Shown piece after piece: positions 1 to 5,513 of a stretch of DNA of 6,489 nt (position 1 is the first letter of the stretch; the number at the start of each line of letters is the position of its first letter). This DNA is from an uncultured Eubacteriales bacterium (lineage in GTDB: Bacteria; Bacillota_A; Clostridia; Christensenellales; Aristaeellaceae), in assembly GCA_902775835.1 (NCBI GenBank), contig CACYNZ010000214.1, positions 1 through 6,489 of the forward strand, given 5' to 3'. Both the position numbers and the translations under genes were made by a program. Below the pieces are notes generated by a model. It worked only from the letters and a program-made list of their open reading frames with translations. It was not told the DNA's origin and searched no databases.

Positions 1-561
1 CCGGAAAAGGTGCAGGGCATGTATCTGCGGCTGGAGCGGCCCATGCCGGTGTACAGCCGGGGACGCGACCGGTTCGATATCTGGCTCAGCGAATCACCGG
101 ACCTTGTGCACTGGGGCGGGTCCGTGCTTCTCTCGGGCGTGGAGGATTTCCCCTATGCGAATGACAAGATCGGGCCCGGGGCCCCGCCGGTGCGCACCGA
201 CCGGGGCTGGCTGGTGCTGACGCACGGCGTGGACCTGGACAGGAACCGCGGGAAAAACGGCTGGGAAACGAGCTGGAAGAAACGCTACTGCGCGGGTATG
301 ATGCTGCTGGACCTGGAGGATCCGCGGAAGGTGCTGGGCATATACCGTGAGCCGCTGCTGGCGCCTGAAGCGGCCTGTGAAACGGAGGGCGGGTTCCGGA
401 ATCATGTGGTTTTCCCCACCGCGGCGGTTCCGGGCACTGACGGGCAGCTGAAGATCTATTACGGCAGCGCGGATACGGTGGTCGCCCTTGCATACGCGCC
501 GGTGGAAAAACTGGTGGACCTGTGCCTTGCGGGCGGTGGGCCGGGGCATGCCGGGCTGTAA
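1..561 (+). CDS. GH130 family beta-mannoside phosphorylase/glycosidase, 3' part
   Basis: This is the last 186 codons of a gene that begins outside the window; the frame is open from base 1 and ends at TAA 559-561. GH130 enzymes phosphorolyse or hydrolyse beta-mannosidic bonds on a five-bladed beta-propeller, and members are usually about 310-390 residues, so roughly half is present. Seen here, numbering from base 1: the NDKIGPGAPP segment (residues 54-63), GWLVLTHGV with His75, the 'CAGMMLLDLEDP' blade, NHVVFPTAA, and the late IYYGSADT strand (152-159). All are hallmarks of the family. Lys56 and His75 sit where phosphorylase members carry phosphate-contacting residues, which favours a phosphorylase. 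The catalytic Asp and the Arg pair lie upstream, so this is not settled. The substrate cannot be named from this half. The last residues (GGGPGHAGL) look like a non-conserved tail. No terminator is visible after the stop. Confidence 0.85.
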   Translation, partial: PEKVQGMYLRLERPMPVYSRGRDRFDIWLSESPDLVHWGGSVLLSGVEDFPYANDKIGPGAPPVRTDRGWLVLTHGVDLDRNRGKNGWETSWKKRYCAGMMLLDLEDPRKVLGIYREPLLAPEAACETEGGFRNHVVFPTAAVPGTDGQLKIYYGSADTVVALAYAPVEKLVDLCLAGGGPGHAGL

Positions 562-577
562 GGCGGTCCGGACAGGA

Positions 578-607
578 TTGAAGGAATGCACACAGTTGCG
601 GTACAAT
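578..607 (+). promoter_or_regulatory. SigA-type promoter for the GH35/serine hydrolase operon
   Basis: TTGAAG (578-583) and TACAAT (602-607) are separated by 18 bases. They match 4 of 6 and 5 of 6 positions of the vegetative consensus. Transcription would start near 613-615, giving a leader of about 70 bases before the ATG at 687. The promoter suggests that the GH35 gene is transcribed separately from the GH130 gene, although read-through is possible because no terminator is seen between them. Prediction from sequence only. Confidence 0.6.
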
Positions 608-671
608 GGGCGCGGATGACCGTCTTTTCCCCTCCCGTGTTCATGCCCCGCGCACAGATTCCCTGTTCATG

Positions 672-678
672 AAAGGAG
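672..678 (+). promoter_or_regulatory. Ribosome binding site of the GH35-type gene
   Basis: AAAGGAG lies 8 bases before the ATG at 687 and fixes that start. Its first two A's complete an 8-base palindrome, TTCATGAA (666-673). Confidence 0.8.
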
Positions 679-686
679 CATAGCCT

Positions 687-2216
687 ATGAAACCCATACC
701 TGAGATTGTCGGGAAAGGACCTGCCGCCACACTGATGGTGGATGGAAAGCCCTTCCGTATGCTGGCCGGAGAAGTGCATAATTCCTCCGCGTCAGACCTG
801 GAATATATGGAAAAGCATGTCTGGCCGGCCTATGAGCGCCTGCATGCCAATACGGTGATTGCACCGGTTTACTGGGAATGCATGGAGCCTGAGGAAGGCG
901 TATTTGACGATACGCTGACCGACGGACTGATCTATCAGGCGCGTGCCCATGGGATGAAGCTCGTGCTTCTGTGGTTCGGGCTGTGGAAGAACTCCGGTTC
1001 CACGTATGTGCCGGAATGGGTGAAAACGGACCGGGAGCGGTTCTGGTATGTGCAGGCCCGGGACGGGCGTATGCCGGCGTTTTTCGGCAGTGCCAACTGT
1101 GTGATCTCACCGCTCTGCCGGGCCGCCGTAGACGCGGATGCCAGGGCGTTTGCGCATCTCATGCGGCATCTGAAGGAAGTGGACGCGGAGCGTACGGTGA
1201 TCATGGTGCAGGTGGAAAACGAGATGGGCATTCTGGGCTCGGACCGGGATTACTCGCCCGAGGCGGAAAAGGCCTATGCGCAGGAGATCCCGCAGGCGCT
1301 CACGGAAAAGGGCTACGGCCGGGGAACCTGGAAGGACGTGTTCTGGGACCGCGCGCCGGAGCGTTTCATGGCCTGGCATTATGCCAGCGCGGTGGAAAGG
1401 ATCTGCCGCGCGGGCAAGGTCGAATATGCCCTGCCCATGTATGTCAATACCTGGCTGGAGGAAGCGGCCTGGGTGCCCGGAAAGTATCCTTCGGGCGGAC
1501 CGCAGTACAGAAACCATGACCTGTGGAGCATTGCGGCCCCGGATGTGGATATCTATGCCCCGGATATTTATGTTACGGACTTCCAGGGCGTATGCGGATC
1601 CTATGCGACGGAGGACAACCCGCTGTTTATCCCGGAGACAAGGATGAACGCGGCGTATTTCCTGTACGCGCTGGGCCGGTATCAGGCCATGTGCTTTGCG
1701 CCCTTCGGGGCTGAGGACGCGTTCGCGGATCACGCGGACATGGATCCGGAAACGGCCCGGGCGCTGGGGCTGAGTGAGGACTTTTTCACGTCCCAGGCAA
1801 GAGCTGGCCAGGCACTGGCCTGCGCGTATGCGCTGGTGCCCGGCATGGAATGCCAGATCCGTAAGGCGGCATCTGAAGGCCGCATGCACGGGTTCATGCA
1901 TGTACAAGCAAAGGAGGAAACCATACATTTATCCGGCGTGGACGCGCAGATTAGCTATGAGGGGCAGGAAAGCGCGGGCGGCATGATTCTGGAGCTCGGG
2001 GAATATGAATACCTGGTGCTGGCCATGAACTGCTCACTGCGCTTTGAGGCGAAGGCACATGGTGTTTCCCTGGACGTGCTGACCAAGGAAGAGGGAAGAT
2101 ATGAAAACGGCGTCTGGAAGCGCGGACGGATCCTCAACGGAGACGAGCGGTATCGGAACCGTTTCGGCGCTGTTCCGGAGCTGATCCGTTTCCGGCTGCT
2201 TCCCTATAAAAACTGA
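687..2216 (+). CDS. GH35-type beta-galactosidase-like glycosidase with DUF5597 C-terminal domain
   Basis: The 509-residue protein resembles the bacterial GH35 branch that carries a DUF5597 domain. Retaining beta-galactosidases of this kind remove terminal galactose from oligosaccharides. A TIM-barrel domain fills about residues 15-360: GEVHNSS (28-34), PVYWECMEPEEG (60-71) and LLWFGLWKN (94-102) are family blocks. VQVENE (174-179) carries the predicted acid/base Glu179, and FIPET (314-318) the predicted nucleophile Glu317. Residues about 370-509 are a beta-rich DUF5597-like region, including GGMILELGEYEYLVLA and a late NGDERYRN block. There is no signal peptide, so it probably acts in the cytoplasm on imported oligosaccharides. 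The ATG at 687 has a good ribosome site and sits just before the first conserved strand. A promoter lies at 578-607, and the serine hydrolase gene follows after 24 bases, so the two probably form an operon. Galactoside specificity is inferred from the family; another beta-glycoside remains possible. Confidence 0.82.
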   Translation: MKPIPEIVGKGPAATLMVDGKPFRMLAGEVHNSSASDLEYMEKHVWPAYERLHANTVIAPVYWECMEPEEGVFDDTLTDGLIYQARAHGMKLVLLWFGLWKNSGSTYVPEWVKTDRERFWYVQARDGRMPAFFGSANCVISPLCRAAVDADARAFAHLMRHLKEVDAERTVIMVQVENEMGILGSDRDYSPEAEKAYAQEIPQALTEKGYGRGTWKDVFWDRAPERFMAWHYASAVERICRAGKVEYALPMYVNTWLEEAAWVPGKYPSGGPQYRNHDLWSIAAPDVDIYAPDIYVTDFQGVCGSYATEDNPLFIPETRMNAAYFLYALGRYQAMCFAPFGAEDAFADHADMDPETARALGLSEDFFTSQARAGQALACAYALVPGMECQIRKAASEGRMHGFMHVQAKEETIHLSGVDAQISYEGQESAGGMILELGEYEYLVLAMNCSLRFEAKAHGVSLDVLTKEEGRYENGVWKRGRILNGDERYRNRFGAVPELIRFRLLPYKN

Positions 2217-2226
2217 AACGGAAGAC

Positions 2227-2233
2227 AAAGGAG
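2227..2233 (+). promoter_or_regulatory. Ribosome binding site of the serine hydrolase gene
   Basis: AAAGGAG ends 7 bases before the ATG at 2241. It lies inside the 24-base gap after the GH35-type gene, which holds no promoter or terminator. Confidence 0.8.
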
Positions 2234-2240
2234 ACAGGGC

Positions 2241-3584
2241 ATGGCAGACAATCAGGCTTTGAAAGCGCGCGTTCAGGCGTTTGCGGACCGCCTGGCGCGG
2301 GAAGATGTGAACATGCACGGATTCATCCTGTCGGTGAACGGGGTGGAAAAGGCAAAGGCCTATTACGCGCCGTTCCGGGAAGGTGAGCCGCACCGGATGT
2401 ATTCGGTAAGCAAGACCATGACGGCACTGGCTGTCGGGCTTCTGACGGATGCGGGAAAGCTGCGGCTGGACGATCCTGTCTGCGGGTATTTCAGCGACTG
2501 GGTGGGACCGGAAACGGACGGGCGCCTTCTGCGCCTTACCATCCGGGACATGCTGCGGATGGCCACCTGCTACCGGAAAACCACGTACCGCGAGCACGTG
2601 GATGATAACTGGGCGAAGACCTTCTTCACCTCCGTGCCGACCCACGAGCCCGGTACCGTGTTCCATTACGACACCAGCTGCTCCCAGGTTCTTGCCGCGC
2701 TGGTCAGGCGCCTGAGCGGACAGGAAGTAATGGAGTTTCTGGATGACCATTTGTTCAGGCCGGCCGGATGCACGGACAGGCGCTACTGGCTCCGGGATCC
2801 TTCCGGATGCTGCCAGGGCGGGTCCGGTCTGTGCATGAGCCTGAGGGATATGCACAGAGTAGCCCAGGTGCTTCTGGACCACGGGCGCGGCATTGTGCCG
2901 GCGTGGTTTGTGGATGAGATGAGCCGGAAGCATATCGAAACGCTTTTGCAGACCAATGAGGAGGAACGCTACGGCTACGGCTGGCAGTGCTGGCGGACCC
3001 GGGCAGGGTTTGCCATGTACGGCATGGGCGGTCAGCTGGCCATACTGTGCCCGGACAGGGGCGCGCTGCTTTCCACGATTGCGGACACACGGCTGGATCC
3101 CTTCGGCGTGCAGCGCATCTACAACGCGTTCTTTGAGGAAATCTATCCGTATATCGGAGAAGAGGACATGGATGCGGAAGAACTGCATCTTCGCGTCCCG
3201 GCTGTGCCGGACAGGCCGGAATTTGCCCTGGAGGAAACCGGCTTGTATACTTTTGGGGAGAATCCGCTGGGCCTGCGCTCGCTGCAGCTGAAGCGGGACT
3301 GTCTCCTGTATGAGAATGCGCGGGGGGCGGTGCGTCTGCCCTTTGCGCGCGGCGGAAGCCTGGAAATCGTCTATCCCGGATGGGAAGATGTGCCGGCGCT
3401 GTCCTCCGGCGGCTGGGTGGATAAACATGTGCTGCGGATCCGCTGCTTTGCGGTGGGGGACGCGCCATGCGGGTTTGACATGCTGGTCTGCTTCCGGGAA
3501 AAGTCCGTGACCGTGCAGTGCCGGAAATCCTCCGATCCGGTGACCGAAGGGTATGAGGGCGTGGCCAGCAGCACGAGAGCATGA
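2241..3584 (+). CDS. Class C beta-lactamase-fold serine hydrolase (possible esterase)
   Basis: This 447-residue protein belongs to the beta-lactamase-related serine hydrolases (class C / penicillin-binding-protein-like fold). Seen: the SxxK motif S55-V-S-K58 within MYSVSKTMTALAVG, which supplies the predicted nucleophile and general base; Tyr143 in FHYDTSCSQVL, at the place of the YxN motif; and GMGGQ (261-265), at the place of the KTG/HxG motif. The GYGWQCW stretch (245-251) is also typical. Residues from about 325 on form a separate, probably beta-rich C-terminal region with no recognised function. There is no signal peptide and no lipobox, so it is probably cytoplasmic, which argues against a role in cell-wall synthesis or beta-lactam resistance. 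It is the second gene of the operon with the GH35-type glycosidase. Removing an acyl ester from a sugar is a reasonable guess, but the substrate is unknown. The stop (3582-3584) is followed by a hairpin shared with the convergent rqcH. Confidence 0.8.
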   Translation: MADNQALKARVQAFADRLAREDVNMHGFILSVNGVEKAKAYYAPFREGEPHRMYSVSKTMTALAVGLLTDAGKLRLDDPVCGYFSDWVGPETDGRLLRLTIRDMLRMATCYRKTTYREHVDDNWAKTFFTSVPTHEPGTVFHYDTSCSQVLAALVRRLSGQEVMEFLDDHLFRPAGCTDRRYWLRDPSGCCQGGSGLCMSLRDMHRVAQVLLDHGRGIVPAWFVDEMSRKHIETLLQTNEEERYGYGWQCWRTRAGFAMYGMGGQLAILCPDRGALLSTIADTRLDPFGVQRIYNAFFEEIYPYIGEEDMDAEELHLRVPAVPDRPEFALEETGLYTFGENPLGLRSLQLKRDCLLYENARGAVRLPFARGGSLEIVYPGWEDVPALSSGGWVDKHVLRIRCFAVGDAPCGFDMLVCFREKSVTVQCRKSSDPVTEGYEGVASSTRA

Positions 3585-3599
3585 AAATGTGAGCACAGG

Positions 3600-3637
3600 A
3601 AAAGGGACGGCTGCAGGCTTTGCAGTCGCCCCTTTTT
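3600..3637. terminator. Bidirectional intrinsic terminator between convergent genes
   Basis: AAAAGGGACGGCTGCA (3600-3615) pairs with TGCAGTCGCCCCTTTT (3621-3636) around a 5-base loop. The stem is 16 base pairs long with one wobble and one mismatch. On the plus strand the 3' arm runs into five T's (3633-3637), closing the serine hydrolase operon. On the minus strand the other arm ends in four T's, closing rqcH. It fills nearly all of the 61-base gap between the two stop codons. Confidence 0.8.
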
Positions 3638-3645
3638 GAACAGGA

Positions 3646-5388
3646 TCAGTCCGGCTGAAGCGCGATCTGCCGGATTTCCTCCTCCTGAACCGTGATGAAC
3701 AGGGTGCGCTGATGCGTGTAGTGGACATAGCCGGTGGGCGTTCCCGCCGGCTTTTTCACATATTTGCGGAGCGTGTAGTCCACAGGGACGCCGGATGAGT
3801 TCCGGCCCTGGGAATACCATGCGGCCAGTCTGGCGGCCTCGAGCAGCGTGCGGTCCGGGAGATCCTTCTCACAGCGGATGATGACATGGCTTCCGGGCAT
3901 GTCCTTGACATGCAGCCAGGTCTCATCCGGGCGCGCGCCGAGGGTCAGCTTTTCGTTCTGGGCGGAGTTCTTGCCCACCAGGATCTCAATGCCGTCAGAG
4001 GACAGATAGCGGTAGGGCCTGGATTTGGGAAGATCGCGCTGCTGCTTGCGGCTGGTGGAGCGCTTGACGTAACCGGTGCGGACCAGGTCCTGACGGATGT
4101 CCTCCAGGTCGCTCTCGGTCGCGCATTTGTCCACGTCCAGAAGCGCGCCCTCGAGATAGGTGAGCTCCTCCAGTGTTTTTTCCTTCTGCTCGGCCGCGGT
4201 CTGGCGGGCATTGCGCGCCTTCTGGTACTTTTTGAAGAAGCGCTGGGCGTTCTGGACCGGGGTGAGCTGCTCGTCCAGGGGAATCCGGATACTGCCGCCG
4301 TTTTCGTCATAGAAGTTGGACAGCGTGATTTCCCGCATGCCTTTCTTGATCTGCCAGAGATTGGCGTTGATGACGTCGCCCATGATCCGGTATTCTTCCA
4401 TGCGCGCGGCACCGGCGAGTTCTTCTTCCTGAAGGGCAAGCTTGCGTTCGCAGCGCTCAATCTGGGTTTTCAGGATGCGCACCATGGATGCGCTCTTCTG
4501 CTGCAGTCGGTCCTTGAGGTCACGGTTTCCGAAAAAGCGTTCCATGGCCTCGGACAGGGTGCGGCATTTCCGCTGCTGGGACGGCTGCTGGGTGAGATAG
4601 GGGAAGGCGAAGAAATCCTGACACGTGCCGTCCTCCAGCATCAGGCAGCACGGGCCTTCCAGCTCCGGCAGACGGTTGGCCAGGTCCGCGGCGCGCACAC
4701 AGGCGTCGTGCACGTCCTCAGGGCGGCCCATGAGGCCGTTCATCACGCGTCCGGCGAGCTCCCGCGCGCTGACGGCGCCGAGGCCCATGATCTCCCTGCC
4801 CAGCAGTTTATCCAGAGTAAGACCGGGATCCTGCAGCATGGCAGTTTCCAGGCGCTCGGCAAGCACTTCGCCGGGAATCATCTTTTCCTGGGGCGGCGGC
4901 GGGGCATAGGGGAGGCCTGGTATGATCTGACGCACACGGTTCATGTCGGCACTGACATGGCGCGAGGCTTCCAGAATCCGGTCGTCCTCATCGGCAAAGA
5001 TGAGATTGGAGTGCCGGCCCATCATTTCCAGAATCAGGCGCCGGCGGACATGGTCGCCCATTTCATTGATGGTGTCCAGGTCCACATGGACCACGCGGTC
5101 GCCGTTTGACTGGGATACGCTGATGACCCGGGAGCCAAGGAGCTGCTTGCGCAGCATCATGCACATGGCAGGGGGCTCCAGCGGATTGGAGTATGAGACA
5201 TTGGTGAGATGACAGCGGGGGTTGTTCGGGCTTGCGCAGAGCAGCAGGCGCCGGTTCTCGCTTTCATTGCGCACAAGCACAATAACGGTATCGCGCTCCG
5301 GCTGGGTGATCTTGTCCACCCGGCCGCCGCGGAGCATGCGGTCCAGTTCACGGGCAATGAAGCCTGTGGTAATGCCGTCCATGGGCAT
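3646..5388 (-). CDS. rqcH: Rqc2-homologue RqcH (NFACT protein, FbpA/YloA family)
   Basis: RqcH recognises 50S subunits blocked by peptidyl-tRNA and, in Bacillus, recruits tRNA-Ala to add a C-terminal alanine tail that marks the stalled peptide for proteolysis. It was earlier annotated as fibronectin-binding protein FbpA. The 580-residue product has the usual length. It begins MPMDGITTGF and has an NFACT-N domain (about 1-175) with NGDR (95-98; the Asp97/Arg98 pair known to matter in B. subtilis) and EMMGRHSN (121-128). A helix-hairpin-helix segment follows (about 190-240, GLGAVSAREL). Next are a coiled-coil middle (about 290-435, rich in Glu, Lys and Arg) and an NFACT-R domain (about 455-565, SSDGIEILVGKN and WLHVKDMPGSHVII). 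The start at 5386-5388 is chosen because GGGAGGA lies 8 bases upstream and homologues start here. A longer reading frame to 5451 would run through the promoter. It stands alone, convergent with the serine hydrolase gene and divergent from the PL11-like gene. Confidence 0.95.
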   Translation of the reverse strand: MPMDGITTGFIARELDRMLRGGRVDKITQPERDTVIVLVRNESENRRLLLCASPNNPRCHLTNVSYSNPLEPPAMCMMLRKQLLGSRVISVSQSNGDRVVHVDLDTINEMGDHVRRRLILEMMGRHSNLIFADEDDRILEASRHVSADMNRVRQIIPGLPYAPPPPQEKMIPGEVLAERLETAMLQDPGLTLDKLLGREIMGLGAVSARELAGRVMNGLMGRPEDVHDACVRAADLANRLPELEGPCCLMLEDGTCQDFFAFPYLTQQPSQQRKCRTLSEAMERFFGNRDLKDRLQQKSASMVRILKTQIERCERKLALQEEELAGAARMEEYRIMGDVINANLWQIKKGMREITLSNFYDENGGSIRIPLDEQLTPVQNAQRFFKKYQKARNARQTAAEQKEKTLEELTYLEGALLDVDKCATESDLEDIRQDLVRTGYVKRSTSRKQQRDLPKSRPYRYLSSDGIEILVGKNSAQNEKLTLGARPDETWLHVKDMPGSHVIIRCEKDLPDRTLLEAARLAAWYSQGRNSSGVPVDYTLRKYVKKPAGTPTGYVHYTHQRTLFITVQEEEIRQIALQPD

Positions 5389-5396
5389 GGTACATA

Positions 5397-5403
5397 TCCT
5401 CCC
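5397..5403 (-). promoter_or_regulatory. Ribosome binding site of rqcH
   Basis: On the minus strand GGGAGGA ends 8 bases before the ATG at 5386-5388. It decides the start in favour of the 580-residue protein over a 601-residue reading. Confidence 0.85.
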
Positions 5404-5422
5404 AAAAACAAGGTTTGTGAAC

Positions 5423-5451
5423 AGTATACCCGGGCAAATCCCCATTGACAA
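5423..5451 (-). promoter_or_regulatory. SigA-type promoter of rqcH
   Basis: Read on the minus strand, TTGTCA (5446-5451) and TATACT (5423-5428) are separated by exactly 17 bases. Each box matches 5 of 6 consensus positions. Transcription would start near 5416, leaving a short leader of about 28 bases that carries only the ribosome site. The -35 box overlaps that of the divergent promoter at 5445-5473. Confidence 0.75.
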
Positions 5452-5473
5452 GCACAGGGCTTAGGCGCATAGT
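5445..5473 (+). promoter_or_regulatory. SigA-type promoter of the PL11-like gene
   Basis: A perfect TTGACA (5445-5450) is followed after 17 bases by CATAGT (5468-5473), which matches 4 of 6 positions of the -10 consensus. Transcription would start near 5480, about 34 bases before the ATG at 5514. The weak -10 fits a promoter that needs an activator or is tuned low; that is inference. Confidence 0.55.
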
Positions 5474-5481
5474 AGCAAATG

Positions 5482-5496
5482 TCCAGTATGACTGGA
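5482..5496. promoter_or_regulatory. Palindrome at the predicted transcript start of the PL11-like gene
   Basis: TCCAGT (5482-5487) and ACTGGA (5491-5496) form a perfect 6-base inverted repeat around ATG. It begins within a few bases of the predicted start point. It could be a repressor operator, or a 5' hairpin in the mRNA that covers part of the GGAG at 5494-5497. No known regulator site is recognised. Confidence 0.35.
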
Positions 5497-5497
5497 G

Positions 5498-5503
5498 AAA
5501 GGA
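5498..5503 (+). promoter_or_regulatory. Likely ribosome binding site of the PL11-like gene
   Basis: AAAGGA lies 10 bases before the ATG at 5514, slightly farther than usual. A second purine block, GGAG (5494-5497), is 7 bases before an in-frame GTG at 5505, so a start three codons earlier cannot be excluded. Confidence 0.5.
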
Positions 5504-5513
5504 TGTGCCGTGC

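Noticed and set aside
531..575. GC-rich inverted repeats around the GH130 stop (for example GGCATGCC) as a possible terminator.
   Set aside because: There is no T tract after them and the pairing is short, so an intrinsic terminator is not supported.
2212..2228. Possible catabolite-repression (cre) site TGAAACGGAAGACA before the serine hydrolase gene.
   Set aside because: The central CG is shifted by one base from the cre consensus and the symmetry is lost.
2034..3728. Open frame of 564 codons on the minus strand, opposite the serine hydrolase gene.
   Set aside because: It overlaps three real genes and the terminator, and shows no recognisable domain. Long antisense frames are common at this base composition.
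3886..5109. Open frame of 407 codons on the plus strand, antisense to rqcH.
   Set aside because: It lies wholly inside a clear NFACT gene, resembles no family, and its composition fits a GC-rich antisense shadow.
5389..5451. N-terminal extension of rqcH by 21 residues to a start at 5451.
   Set aside because: The extension would lie over the predicted promoter and ribosome site, has none of the conserved family start, and homologues begin at MPxDG.
5505..5513. Alternative GTG start of the PL11-like gene three codons upstream.
   Set aside because: GGAG spacing would be acceptable, but ATG at 5514 is the stronger codon and also has a purine-rich site. It is kept only as an alternative.
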